Source: Streptococcus ruminicola
GTDB lineage: Bacteria > Bacillota > Bacilli > Lactobacillales > Streptococcaceae
DNA: 64,000 nt
Direction of reading: 5' to 3'
Assembly (NCBI RefSeq): GCF_011387195.1
Contig: NZ_CP046920.1
Coordinates: 22,460-86,459, forward strand
Below, in pieces: positions 9,901 to 18,417 of the stretch (the first letter of the stretch is position 1; each line of letters begins with the position of its first letter). The notes beneath the pieces are model-generated. The model was not told the DNA's origin. It worked only from the letters and a program-made list of their open reading frames with translations, and did not search any database. The position numbers and the translations under genes are program-made.

Positions 9901-12265
9901 TGTTATAGGGCATAGTCAGTTTGAAAAGATTAAAGTATCCCAAAAGGAACAATGTAATTTCATTCAAGATAAAATCGCAAAATTGGAAGAAATCATTGAA
10001 TATGCCAAAAAAAATAATGATCGAATTACTTTTAAAAAGGCTCAATCAATGGAAATTCATCTTCAAAAACGACTTGAAAAATTAACTAGCAATCTGAACA
10101 AACGAAGTGATAACTTCATCGATTTTAAATCATTGGGAATTGATATGCTTTTTGTAGATGAAGCACACAAGTTCAAAAATATCCATCCAGTGACAAGATT
10201 AGGCAATGTCGTTGGTATAAGTAGTACTACCGCTCAAAAAAATATTGATATGGAAATGAAAATACGTTCTATTCAACAAGAGCACAATGGTACTAATGTA
10301 GTATTTGCTACAGGAACACCTGTATCAAATTCTATTAGTGAAATGTACACAATGATGAATTACATTCAGCCAGATATTTTAAATAAACTTGAAATAGGTA
10401 ATTTTGATGCTTGGGTTGGTGCCTTTGGAATTATTGAAAATAGCTTAGAATTAAGTCCAACGGGCAAATATGTTTCACGAAAAAGGTTCTCTAAATTTAC
10501 TAATTTACCTGAACTACTGAAAATCTATAAGATCACAGCAGATATTCAAATGACTAAATCACTGCAACTACCTGTACCGGTAGAAAAGCGCATTGCGATT
10601 AAGAGTGAGATGACTTCTGCTCAAAAAGAATATCTACAAGAACTTGTAGAACGTTCAGAAAATGTAAAATCAGGAACTGTCAATCCAAGTGAAGATAATA
10701 TGCTTAAAATCACTGGAGAAGCTAGGAAATTAGCGATTGACATGCGACTACTTGACGATACTATATATTCATCTAAAGATAGCAATAAATTACAACAAGT
10801 AGTTGAAAATGTTGTTAAAATTTACAAAGATGAAGAGTCTAATCGCGGAACACAGATGATTTTTTCAGATATAGGGACACCTAGCAAAAAAGGATTCAAT
10901 CTATATCAAGAATTAAAAAGACTTTTAGTTTTTGGTGGAATTTCTAAAAATGAAATAGCTTTTATTCACGATGCAAAAAATAAAAAGGCACGTTTACAAT
11001 TGCAGCGCAAAGTCAATGCAGGCGAAATAAGAATATTAATAGCCTCAACTGAAAAAGGTGGTACTGGACTTAATGTTCAACGTAGAATGAAGGCGGTCCA
11101 TCACTTAGACGTCCCTTGGAAACCATCAGACTTTATACAAAGAAATGGTAGACTTATCCGACAAGGTAATATTTACGAGAATGTTCTGGTTTATTATTAT
11201 ATTACTACTGGATCATTTGATAATTATTTGTGGCAAATTCAAGAAAATAAGTTGAAATTTATTACACAAATTATGACCGATAAAGCACCAATTCGTATTG
11301 CTGATGATATTGATGAGCAAACCCTAACAGCTTCAGAATTTAAAGCTATAGCAACAGGAAATCCTTATATAAAATTAAAAATTGAAACTGATAATGAAGT
11401 GCAATTACTTAAAAAACAAAAGTCAGCTTGGATTTCTAATTACAGTATCTCAAAACGAAAATTTGAAACGGCTAAAGAAAGACTACTATTATCTAGAAAT
11501 CGCTTAAAACGCTTAAAAGAAGATATTAAATTGAGCCAACAAACCCAGAAAAAAACATCTGAAAATAAATTTTCAATGTTCTTTCCTGAAAGTGGACAAT
11601 TATATACCGATAAAGAACTTGCTGGGAATCAATTACACTATGAAATGCAAAATAATGTAGCAGTGCCTCAAACAATGCGTACCTTAGCGATTTATAGAGG
11701 ATTTAAGCTACGAATGACATCTCTAACAAGCCAATATGTTAGCAATAAAATTATTCAACTAAAAATAGTTGGAGCTAATCAATATTCAGTAGATGTAGAT
11801 TTTTCAAGTCCAAAAATTACGATTAGAAAAATCAATCAAGTATTAGATAATCTACTGACTCAGGCTAAAAAGATTGAAAAAAGCATCATGATTGACCAAA
11901 TTACTGTTAATCGCGGTGTTACTAGTGCCAACTTCCCACAACAAGATAGACTAAACTATTTTTTAGCAAAGCAAAAGGTGATTTCACCATTAGTAGAAAA
12001 TTCTGCAGATATTTCAGAAATAGAAGAAGCGCTTCAAAAATTTGAAAGTGAAAATTATTTTACTGACGATAACACTGCAGATGCTAACAGCTATACTGAT
12101 GAAGAACTAGTAAAAGTTGAACTTAAAAAAGAAACAAAATTTATCAAAAAAGACATTTTTCAATTCTTAGATGAAGTTGATAAATTGTTAATAGATTTTG
12201 AAAATTTCTCTTGTAACAAGATTGTTAAACCAAACAATATAATTACAATTTTTGAATCCGTTTAA
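6992..12265 (+). CDS. N6-adenine methylase / SNF2-type helicase fusion (DarB-like)
   Basis: A 1757-aa protein. An N-terminal methyltransferase domain has motif I DPAMGTGIFFA (residue about 122) and motif IV NVPFSD (about 186), the variant usual in phage and ICE methylase-helicases. A C-terminal superfamily-2 helicase has Walker A HEVGTGKT (about 890), DEAH box VDEAHKFKN (about 1055) and motif VI QRNGRLIRQG (about 1383). Proteins of this layout, such as phage P1 DarB, travel with the DNA and protect it from restriction. SD is ATGGAGGAAATATAAAA-ATG. It ends the rightward cluster at a strong terminator. Confidence 0.8.
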   Translation: MENVRNFKISKDITFPRTNVEKIAANLEAISLVKKLEHSGKQATKAEQAILARYVGWGGISNDFFTLSRYETERKQLQALVSKDEYKSLEASSLTAYYTDPMIASEMWQTLLNNGFKGGNILDPAMGTGIFFATMPEEIRANSTLFGIELDTITGAIAKQLFPEANIKIQGFETIEFHGTPFDLVITNVPFSDIRIYDKKYGDKSYLIHDYFIRKSFDVIQNKGIVSVITSTGTVDKRQSILSEIQELSAFLGGVRLPNNAFKKIAGTDVTTDILYFQKDLDHICMSDDKIYSPAVRSTLDNEGRIFINPYFLKEKDIRNSQVLGDYAIKHFNGATLTLAPEKNTSLQLQLHNALNNVSPLSKFESNRQEIVIADNDLSKSEILNGLKIRLNEYACDDLGNIYYRDSNGIQQSTRSAEITFYQNSNKKIVNWEKDEKAVNEFRDSYHKNPNIVTDKYISDTPVIKGDKKGLYKGTIFYEKELRKSEKERICGMIAIKNVYQKIIDIQSTSLFSNDEFEQLLKLLNKTYDSFVEKYGYINSRVNSSLFERDDRYPLIASLEEEVLDENDSTKIVYKKSEAFTKPLIRPKKTYKKVSTAIEALNISLSEKGDVDLNFMLSIYPCSEEQLVEELDDKIMVNINKYYLTNVVAYSVKEAVLSGDVLTKKKMVEKLLEKGDTAADWKKYLKNLDQVLPEPILISEINYNLGSVWIPENVIGMFVYQTFGGENDVQLDSILANQVISTTPLGRTLKGDFVRKIRYRATNLRLGLNSGRYSEGHEILLYLLNSDKPNIMKNIGTSEKPKRVIDEVETANLREAERKIENLFKNFVEEHDDVKRAIENAYNNKFNSYVPRKYNGEHLVIDGLIKTAKLRTHQLNAVQRIIEDKRALLAHEVGTGKTLTMISAGFKMKDLGLIHKPLYVVPSSLTAQFGQEIMRFYPTRKVFVTTERDFEKSRRKLFISRVVSHDYDAIVIGHSQFEKIKVSQKEQCNFIQDKIAKLEEIIEYAKKNNDRITFKKAQSMEIHLQKRLEKLTSNLNKRSDNFIDFKSLGIDMLFVDEAHKFKNIHPVTRLGNVVGISSTTAQKNIDMEMKIRSIQQEHNGTNVVFATGTPVSNSISEMYTMMNYIQPDILNKLEIGNFDAWVGAFGIIENSLELSPTGKYVSRKRFSKFTNLPELLKIYKITADIQMTKSLQLPVPVEKRIAIKSEMTSAQKEYLQELVERSENVKSGTVNPSEDNMLKITGEARKLAIDMRLLDDTIYSSKDSNKLQQVVENVVKIYKDEESNRGTQMIFSDIGTPSKKGFNLYQELKRLLVFGGISKNEIAFIHDAKNKKARLQLQRKVNAGEIRILIASTEKGGTGLNVQRRMKAVHHLDVPWKPSDFIQRNGRLIRQGNIYENVLVYYYITTGSFDNYLWQIQENKLKFITQIMTDKAPIRIADDIDEQTLTASEFKAIATGNPYIKLKIETDNEVQLLKKQKSAWISNYSISKRKFETAKERLLLSRNRLKRLKEDIKLSQQTQKKTSENKFSMFFPESGQLYTDKELAGNQLHYEMQNNVAVPQTMRTLAIYRGFKLRMTSLTSQYVSNKIIQLKIVGANQYSVDVDFSSPKITIRKINQVLDNLLTQAKKIEKSIMIDQITVNRGVTSANFPQQDRLNYFLAKQKVISPLVENSADISEIEEALQKFESENYFTDDNTADANSYTDEELVKVELKKETKFIKKDIFQFLDEVDKLLIDFENFSCNKIVKPNNIITIFESV

Positions 12266-12273
12266 CATTATAT

Positions 12274-12313
12274 GACACAAAAAAGCTAACATTATTGTTG
12301 GCTTTTTTGTGTC
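12274..12313 (+). terminator. Bidirectional terminator after the methylase-helicase
   Basis: A long stem pairs GACACAAAAAAGC with its complement GCTTTTTTGTGTC around a TTATTG loop region. The A- and T-runs within the arms make it usable on both strands. It closes the 100-12265 cluster. Confidence 0.75.
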
Positions 12314-12481
12314 ATATAAAATATATAAGGCAACTATTCTAATAGTTAAAATTTGTCAAAATATTTTCAAAAATATCAATTTATTATCTACTTTATATAA
12401 ATAATAGGTATCACTAGTTACTTGAAAAGTAACATTTAAAGTATTAAAATTAATAATAGGAAAAAATATAGGAGAAATATT
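12314..12481 (+). promoter_or_regulatory. Intergenic region with GTTACTT palindrome
   Basis: An AT-rich stretch before the next gene. It holds a perfect inverted repeat, GTTACTT-GA-AAAGTAAC (about 12417-12434), which looks like an operator. No convincing -35/-10 pair stands out because the region is almost pure A/T. Confidence 0.4.
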
Positions 12482-13147
12482 GTGAAAGATAACATAGAAA
12501 TTTATAGCATTAATTCTGAACAACTTGTGTTTAACCTTGAAAAATATAGAGATTCCGCCAAAACAGGTACTGTTAAAAATATTATTCAGAATATGATCTA
12601 TGGAATTGGATTACACGGGATTCTAAGCGAATGTGAACTATTATCTAACAATCAATTAGTAGCAGAAAGATCTATTAAAAAGCACTTGTTAAACGACTTC
12701 AAAGATAGCAAAGTGGTCGATGATATCATGCTGAACTATTACAGATTATTGTTTTTCCCAATGTTCGCATCTGCTGAAAAGAAATTAAAAAAATACGTAG
12801 AATATAATGAAATGAATTTCAATAAGGCTAATTTTAAAGTAGCTTGTCGTTCATATTTAAATATTTTGCCCCACAAAATGATTCTTAACTTTATTTCCAT
12901 TCCAGTTTTACTGACGTATTTTACAAGAGCAAACGACTTAGGTCACATTGCAAAAATTATTGGTAAAATAGTCAATCAGAAAGCAAACTTTGGCAAAATA
13001 GCTCCACACATTGGTCTTACACCAGAAATTATTGACGATCTTATCGAAAATAGTCTAATTAAATCAAAAATTGGTGTAAATAAAAAATTTATCTATGATT
13101 CTAAAAATAAATTAGGTATTACCTTTTTAAATGAATTTGAAGAATAA
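12482..13147 (+). CDS. Hypothetical protein next to 9-bp repeat array
   Basis: A 221-aa basic, largely helical protein starting at GTG after TAGGAGAAATATT. A C-terminal stretch (FGKIAPHIGLTPEIIDDLIE) could be helix-turn-helix-like. Family not recognised. Its stop codon abuts the array of fifteen 9-bp repeats that follows, and a DNA-binding or partition role is inferred only from that position. It stands alone, convergent with the XerS-like gene. Confidence 0.55.
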   Translation: MKDNIEIYSINSEQLVFNLEKYRDSAKTGTVKNIIQNMIYGIGLHGILSECELLSNNQLVAERSIKKHLLNDFKDSKVVDDIMLNYYRLLFFPMFASAEKKLKKYVEYNEMNFNKANFKVACRSYLNILPHKMILNFISIPVLLTYFTRANDLGHIAKIIGKIVNQKANFGKIAPHIGLTPEIIDDLIENSLIKSKIGVNKKFIYDSKNKLGITFLNEFEE

Positions 13148-13151
13148 TGAT

Positions 13152-13286
13152 ATTACAACTATTATCAATGTTACATGTATAATAAACATAATAATTATTA
13201 TACTTATTACACTTATAATCAATATTACAACTATGACACATATCATAACTATTGAAATTGTCATACATATTATAGTTATGATATAT
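13152..13286. repeat. Array of fifteen phased 9-bp repeats (centromere-like)
   Basis: Fifteen consecutive 9-mers without gaps fit the pattern RTNAYANNT loosely: ATTACAACT, ATTATCAAT, GTTACATGT, ATAATAAAC ... ATTACACTT, ATAATCAAT, ATTACAACT, ATGACACAT ... A second array of the same type is at 59994-60101, and ATTACACTT occurs in both. Tandem short repeats of this kind are the usual form of plasmid centromeres or operators bound by small dimeric proteins. The open frames through it encode only Ile/Thr-rich low-complexity sequence and are not genes. Confidence 0.6.
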
Positions 13287-13302
13287 GCTGAAGCTATATA
13301 TA

Positions 13303-13332
13303 AAAGCTCTCCAAATATTATTTTGGAGAGCT
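13303..13332. terminator. Bidirectional terminator
   Basis: A perfect stem, AAGCTCTCCAAA / TTTGGAGAGCTT-like arms, between the convergent 221-aa gene and the XerS-like gene, with a T-rich exit in the + direction. Confidence 0.7.
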
Positions 13333-13355
13333 TCTTTGATGTTAATAGAAATAAC

Positions 13356-14462
13356 TTACAATTTACGTACTGCATCAGCTTGTTGATCATCTAATACATG
13401 TGCGTATGTCTGAACTAGATTTGAACTTTCAGAATGACCTAGTTGTTGTGCAGTAAGAATTGTATCTTTGGTAGAACTATATAACCTTGTTGCTAAAGTA
13501 TGTCGTAATTTATGCGGAGTAACCCGAATTTTATATGCTTGAGAATATTTTGCAACTGTCCTTTCAATTGCTGCACCGCCAAGCCTTTTAACAGTTCCTG
13601 ATTGGGTAGTCACAAATAGAGCTGTATCTTGTTGTGCCGTTTTATATCTCTTTTCACGAATTTCAAGATAACCTTCTAAATACTTTTTAGCAAATAAGGC
13701 TATTGGGACCGTATCTAATTTATCGCCCTTTCTTATAACGGAAACTGTCATTGTATTTAAATTTAAATCTTTCAAATCTATATTAACAGTTTCTGAAAGA
13801 CGAATACCTGAAGCAAGCATTAAAGCAATAAATGCAAGATCACGTTCTTTATTTTTTCTATATGAAGATAATGCTCTCGGACTTAAATTAGCTTTAGCGA
13901 CGTATCCTTCTGAGCTATTATCATCGTCTATAAATTCTAAAAATTTCTGAGTCTCATCTCCTAAAAATAATTTATCTTTAATAGCAGAAGCACGGGCAGA
14001 AAGAGTTGCTTTTCTATATTTAAAGGAAATCTTTTTCATGACATTGCGATAAAATAAAGGCTCACCGTCTTCATTTTCTGTTTCTTCAGTTAAATATTTC
14101 CATAAGCTAGAAAGAGCAGCATGACTACGTTTGATAGCAGTTTCAGACAACCCTTTAATTTGTTTTTTCTTATCTGTTGTATTCAGAAGTGGACGTTCCC
14201 TCAAAAAAACAAAGAAAGCCTGAGCATCCTTCAAGGAAAGATTCTCTAATTCTTCAATATCAATTTCAGAAATAGTAGAAGCGTGTGATATATCACTTTC
14301 AATTAACCATCTAAAAAAACGACGGTATTCATTTAAATATTCGTACAATGTCTTTTTACTGTATCTAGCAACATTCTTAGCAAAATAATAATCCTTAACA
14401 TACCAAGGCATGATTTCTAATAAGGATTCTATATTATCTAAAACATTTGTCTCTGAAACCAT
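13356..14462 (-). CDS. xerS: XerS-like tyrosine recombinase
   Basis: A 368-aa protein that resembles chromosomal streptococcal XerS over its whole length (PWYVKDYYFAKNVARYS, RERPLLNTT, FYRNVMKK, SGIRLSE, VTPHKLRHTLATRLY). Catalytic residues are visible: Arg in SGIRLSE (about 219), HKLRH (about 314), and Tyr in VQTYAHV (about 351). XerS acts alone on difSL to resolve dimers, so a plasmid paralogue most likely resolves plasmid multimers; integration into the chromosome is an alternative. SD is AAGGAG. It lies beside a 9-bp repeat array that may be the segregation locus. No difSL-like core was identified with confidence. Confidence 0.85.
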   Translation of the reverse strand: MVSETNVLDNIESLLEIMPWYVKDYYFAKNVARYSKKTLYEYLNEYRRFFRWLIESDISHASTISEIDIEELENLSLKDAQAFFVFLRERPLLNTTDKKKQIKGLSETAIKRSHAALSSLWKYLTEETENEDGEPLFYRNVMKKISFKYRKATLSARASAIKDKLFLGDETQKFLEFIDDDNSSEGYVAKANLSPRALSSYRKNKERDLAFIALMLASGIRLSETVNIDLKDLNLNTMTVSVIRKGDKLDTVPIALFAKKYLEGYLEIREKRYKTAQQDTALFVTTQSGTVKRLGGAAIERTVAKYSQAYKIRVTPHKLRHTLATRLYSSTKDTILTAQQLGHSESSNLVQTYAHVLDDQQADAVRKL

Positions 14463-14487
14463 TTTTTCTCCTTAACCAATAGTACCT

Positions 14488-14811
14488 TTATTTAAAATAT
14501 TTCTGTACCCTTTTTAGACTTTTTATTTCATTATCGAAAATTTCATAAACTCTTTTTTTGGAGGTTTCTTTATCACCAAAAGAATAAATATAATGATCTA
14601 CCTCATTTTTACCTTTTATAATTTTATCAACATTCTTCAAATAAATACTAAGATGTTCTAAACTTCCAGGCATAGCCCCTTCATTGAATAGCATTCCTCT
14701 GTGTTCGAAAACATTGTGATATTCTCTTACAAAAAATTGGGGAGTAGTAGAATCTAAAAATCTAATTGTCCATTTTGTTAAAGTAAGAAATTCTTTTTCT
14801 AAGTTTTTCAT
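14488..14811 (-). CDS. Hypothetical protein
   Basis: A 107-aa charged protein with no recognised motif, no signal peptide and no TM segment. The start follows GAGGATATC. It lies 25 bp upstream of the XerS-like gene on the same strand, so the two are probably co-transcribed. Confidence 0.5.
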   Translation of the reverse strand: MKNLEKEFLTLTKWTIRFLDSTTPQFFVREYHNVFEHRGMLFNEGAMPGSLEHLSIYLKNVDKIIKGKNEVDHYIYSFGDKETSKKRVYEIFDNEIKSLKRVQKYFK

Positions 14812-15172
14812 GATATCCTCTTAAATATTGTTAAAGTAGTAGCCGAATTAATCACTTTATGTTTAGTAACAAAATTCCCGTTTTTCTACTAAACATATCG
14901 ATATAAATATAATATCAAATATTTGCGGGAATTTCCATTATTTTATGATTCGATTATGCTAATGATAAAAAGACACTAATTATTAAAAATTACAATATCA
15001 ATAATCAAACTATCATAGCTTCAATTATAATTAAAAATAAAAAGGCTGATTACTCAACCTTTTTTGAATGACATATTATGGCATATAAACCTCAATTATC
15101 AAATTATTTTAACGTAATATAATTTATGTAAAACACCCAATACAACTATCTCTAAATATATTCAATGTACAA
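14812..15172 (-). promoter_or_regulatory. Intergenic region with two nested inverted repeats
   Basis: No gene is visible. Inverted repeats TGTTTAGTA / TACTAAACA (about 14860-14896) and AAATTCCCG / CGGGAATTT (about 14871-14936) overlap and could be operators or recombination-site arms. A regulon box (CTATGATAG on the minus strand) is at 15010-15018, but no good -35/-10 follows at the fixed distance. A hairpin-like T-run near 15050 may terminate the operon to the right. Confidence 0.4.
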
Positions 15173-16051
15173 TTACATTCGAAAAGCTGCTAAAGGGTCT
15201 TCTTCTTCGAACTCATCTGAAGCCAAAAAATTCGAGGTGTTAAGCGTATTTTCCTCAATTTTATCTTCTAGCTTACTAAATCTTTCAGACATCTGTTTAA
15301 GTTCGGTCAATACTAATTGATTTATATTGGTGAACTCTTCTAATTTTTCAAGTATGCTATCGTTATCATTATTATGCTTACTATTATCTAACGAATATTG
15401 CTCTTCAATAATTAAATCAGAATTTGATAATGTTTTAACAGTGTTATTTACAATTTCAATCAACCTTAATGGTTTATTTGGTTCAGAGAGTATATAATAA
15501 TCACTATTTAAAAAATCCTGCTTGTATAAGTCTACATTGCTTAATTCCCTGAAAAAATCTCTATTATCAACTGTAACTAATAGTGAACTCCAAATACAGT
15601 TAATTCTATTCAAAAAAACAGTACCATTAAAAAATATTCTATCCTCTTGTGTACATTCATTTAAAATCAAAGTTTCAAAAGCCTTGTTTGTCGTAAAATA
15701 ATGAACATCAAATTCGTTTCTAAGTAAATTAAACAAATTATGGCGAATTTCACCAATTTCATCAACAATAAATAAATTAGTAAAGCCCTTATCCTTCACA
15801 GTCTTTAAAGATTTTTCGTTTGAAATTAATACAAGTGAACTGTCAGCCATATTTTTATCATTTGTAGTAAATGATAAACCTGAAGTAATAAAAAAGTTTA
15901 AAACTTTTTGAGATGTTGACTTATTTAAAAATACAGCTGTTTTCAATCCCTGATTTCTAGCAAGTTGATTAAGCTTTTTAAAAAATGGAGAGCTATCAAA
16001 ATTTGCTGAATGTATTGCTCCATCAATGTAAAATGTTGCTGTTTTTGGCAC
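15173..16051 (-). CDS. Hypothetical protein with C-terminal coiled coil
   Basis: A 292-aa protein. The N-terminus (TATFYIDGAIHSANF) looks like the first strand of an alpha/beta fold; residues about 230-270 are a predicted coiled coil; the tail is acidic (DEFEEEDPLAAF). It overlaps the preceding winged-helix gene by one base, so it is translationally coupled to it. Family not recognised. As third gene of an RHH / winged-helix operon it could belong to a mobilisation or partition module. Confidence 0.5.
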   Translation of the reverse strand: MPKTATFYIDGAIHSANFDSSPFFKKLNQLARNQGLKTAVFLNKSTSQKVLNFFITSGLSFTTNDKNMADSSLVLISNEKSLKTVKDKGFTNLFIVDEIGEIRHNLFNLLRNEFDVHYFTTNKAFETLILNECTQEDRIFFNGTVFLNRINCIWSSLLVTVDNRDFFRELSNVDLYKQDFLNSDYYILSEPNKPLRLIEIVNNTVKTLSNSDLIIEEQYSLDNSKHNNDNDSILEKLEEFTNINQLVLTELKQMSERFSKLEDKIEENTLNTSNFLASDEFEEEDPLAAFRM

Positions 16052-17442
16052 TACGCTAATTCTCCTTGAAGTATTTTGCTGAAGGAAAACTTAGCAGTTT
16101 TTAATTTATGCTGTTTATCCTTATTTAATACTAAAACTTTAAGTGAAGACAAAATGTCTTTCTCACTCACTGCAGTCAAATCCAAAAAAAGAATGCTATT
16201 CAAACTATTATAACTGTCTGAGACATGATAATGATCTTCTATTGCTTCTATTTGGCTAGGATTATCAACGATAATCAATAATAGTCTAGTATCTCCGTTT
16301 TCATCAACACCATTTTTTAAATGATGTCCATAATGTTTAAAAACATTTCCTAATTTACTCATATCACTATTGATTTCTGATTTAGTAATAAAAGGATATA
16401 TATCAATTTTTACACTACGACCAGTATTGTTTCGCAATACAAACTGACCATTGAAACGTTGACGGGGTACACGCTTACGTTTCTTAATTAGCTTAAAGTT
16501 TTGTGACTTTTCGCTATTTGGTTTTAACTCCTGAATAATGCGCTGACTTTGTTCAGTATATTTCTTATTCTGGTTGGTAGTATTTCTAGTTAATGGTACT
16601 TTTACTTCTTCCAAATATTCAAAAGCTTCCATATATGAAAACGGAGCATAACTTACAAAATCATCCTTAAGACGAAAACTCAAATAAGCATCAACTGTTT
16701 TCCAACAACGAATAGGAGTAAAACTATCTTCTTCTTTTAGTACCTCTTTCCACTTATATGTATACTCTTTACTAATAAGATTGTGAACTAATAATAGTGT
16801 TGTCCCATGGCTATAAATTGAATAGCAGTCCCCCATCAAATTGCTCTTTTCTTCACCTTCGATTATAGGATCACGATAGAACTTCCACTTATCTATTAAA
16901 AAATAACGATGTAAACGTTCTAATGAACGCTCTACTCTTGCAGTTTGTGCTCCTGTCTCTTTAACAATCTGTAAAAATTGAACATTACGAAAAGTGGCAA
17001 TAAATAGTAAAATTCTTTTATCTAAATCGCTCAATTTATTAAATATAATATTACTATCTGTTTCAGAATAGTAATCTATCAAAATCTTATATTTATCAGA
17101 ACCTTCAGTGTGAATAACTTTGTTCGTTTTTTCTAAATTCTTTTCATTTAAAATATTGCTATTAGAATCAATTAAATCTAATTCAGTAGAATTTAAAGTT
17201 ATAAAAAAGGGAAAAGTGTTCGGATGAGCAATATGTTCCAATTTAAAATTCTTATAGTAAGACTCTGAAAAACGAGATACTGCAGGAGAAACAAAATTAT
17301 TTTCCTCATTTAAAAAGACACCATATTTTTTTAAAGTTTTGCGTTGTGTCACACTTTGTTCATCTTTAGGTGAAGAGGGGGTTAATTTGTGCCATTTTTC
17401 TCTGATATTTGAAAAAAGGTTTTCTACTCTATTATTTGTCAT
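16051..17442 (-). CDS. Winged-helix protein, possibly replication-relaxation-like
   Basis: A 463-aa protein. Residues about 140-190 (LSDLDKRILLFIA ... ARVERSLERLHRYFLIDKW) form a likely winged helix. A basic linker (KKRKRVPRQRF) and a C-terminal alpha/beta part (RLLLIIVDNPSQIEAI) follow. The order resembles the 'replication-relaxation' family, but the match is weak. The start (ATG at 17442, after AGGATAAAGAGG) overlaps the end of the RHH gene by 11 bp; longer upstream starts lack an SD. A relaxase-accessory role is possible. No HUH relaxase motif is present. Confidence 0.5.
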   Translation of the reverse strand: MTNNRVENLFSNIREKWHKLTPSSPKDEQSVTQRKTLKKYGVFLNEENNFVSPAVSRFSESYYKNFKLEHIAHPNTFPFFITLNSTELDLIDSNSNILNEKNLEKTNKVIHTEGSDKYKILIDYYSETDSNIIFNKLSDLDKRILLFIATFRNVQFLQIVKETGAQTARVERSLERLHRYFLIDKWKFYRDPIIEGEEKSNLMGDCYSIYSHGTTLLLVHNLISKEYTYKWKEVLKEEDSFTPIRCWKTVDAYLSFRLKDDFVSYAPFSYMEAFEYLEEVKVPLTRNTTNQNKKYTEQSQRIIQELKPNSEKSQNFKLIKKRKRVPRQRFNGQFVLRNNTGRSVKIDIYPFITKSEINSDMSKLGNVFKHYGHHLKNGVDENGDTRLLLIIVDNPSQIEAIEDHYHVSDSYNSLNSILFLDLTAVSEKDILSSLKVLVLNKDKQHKLKTAKFSFSKILQGELA

Positions 17443-17653
17443 CCTCTTTATCCTGCTCCTCTTTATTTTGGGGTGTAAAGCATATTTGTATATTTCTAGG
17501 ATGATGAACAAAATCATTAATAATCAGGGCTATTAATTGCTTCCTAGCTAACCCTAAAGATGTAGCCTGTTGATCCAATCTTTCTACAACATCTTTATTA
17601 AGTTCAGCAAGAACTTTTACGAAATCTGTGTCATTTCTTTTCGGCTTTGCCAT
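17432..17653 (-). CDS. Small ribbon-helix-helix-like protein
   Basis: A 73-aa charged protein. FVKVLAELNKDVVERLDQQA followed by SLGLARKQLIALIINDFVHH fits a strand-helix-helix DNA-binding fold. It is first in a three-gene operon with the winged-helix and coiled-coil genes. Small RHH proteins in this position are often MobC-like relaxosome factors or partition proteins. Driven by a regulon-box promoter at 17690-17737. Confidence 0.55.
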   Translation of the reverse strand: MAKPKRNDTDFVKVLAELNKDVVERLDQQATSLGLARKQLIALIINDFVHHPRNIQICFTPQNKEEQDKEDDK

Positions 17654-17689
17654 ATAATAAATTCTCCGTCCTTATTAATAATTATATTA

Positions 17690-17737
17690 ATTATACCCCA
17701 AAAAATTATAAAAAGCACCTTAAATCACATATGATAG
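17690..17737 (-). promoter_or_regulatory. Regulon-box promoter of the RHH operon
   Basis: Reading the minus strand: CTATCATAT, 10 bp, GTGCTT as a poor -35, 17 bp, TATAAT. The spacing is the one shared by the plasmid's other box promoters. Confidence 0.6.
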
Positions 17738-17746
17738 CATATTAAA

Positions 17747-17775
17747 AACAAGTTGCAGTATTTGCAACTTGTCTG
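17747..17775 (-). terminator. Terminator of the 206-aa membrane-protein operon
   Basis: ACAAGTTGCA / TGCAACTTGT stem followed on the minus strand by a T-run, directly after the stop codon of the 17781-18401 gene. Confidence 0.75.
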
Positions 17776-17780
17776 TAATG

Positions 17781-18401
17781 TTATTCTGGATTATAACTAA
17801 TTATAACATCAAATAATTTGTATTTATACTTGCCATCTAATGCAAAATTTATCACAATATCTTTATTACCATTTGTATTACTAGTCGTTTTTACGTAGTA
17901 TGCAATAATTTTATTTTTATATTTAGATTTAAATGTGTTAATCGTCGCTCTAATAGCAGCCTTTTCAACTTCTTCATGACTATCATAACTATCTGGTTCA
18001 AAGTTAATCACTTTATTTTTATCAATCACCATCGAGTATACAATTCTTTTGAAATTATTATTATAAATAAATAATAAAATATATATTATACTCAAAATAG
18101 GTAATAAGCGAAATAGCAAATCTACTCCAGTGGTACTCCATTCCGATAAATTAATAATCAATAATAGTGTCATAACTGGTTTAAGTGCATCTTTGGTTAC
18201 GTTAAATTGTGGTAATGCACTAAATAGAGCTAATATAACAACAAAAGCTACTTCAACAAGAGTTGCTACAAGTTTAATATCTTCAAACTTAACACTGAAT
18301 TCTTGACACAAACAAACTGTAGCAACACCAATCAGTACAATACCTAATGCTACCCTAAGAATAGTGATTAATTTTTGCGTTTTAGCTAAAATATTTAACA
18401 T
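17781..18401 (-). CDS. Membrane protein with soluble C-terminal domain
   Basis: A 206-aa protein with four or so TM helices in residues about 10-115 and a soluble C-terminal domain (about 120-206). SD is GGAG-TTTTGAT-ATG. It follows the 219-aa gene by 16 bp. Family not recognised. Position next to the surface-exclusion gene suggests a cell-envelope role. Confidence 0.55.
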   Translation of the reverse strand: MLNILAKTQKLITILRVALGIVLIGVATVCLCQEFSVKFEDIKLVATLVEVAFVVILALFSALPQFNVTKDALKPVMTLLLIINLSEWSTTGVDLLFRLLPILSIIYILLFIYNNNFKRIVYSMVIDKNKVINFEPDSYDSHEEVEKAAIRATINTFKSKYKNKIIAYYVKTTSNTNGNKDIVINFALDGKYKYKLFDVIISYNPE

Positions 18402-18417
18402 ATCAAAACTCCGTACA

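Noticed and set aside
13127..13394. Ile/Thr-rich open frames on both strands
   Set aside because: Low-complexity translation of the 9-bp repeat array; no SD and no protein-like composition.
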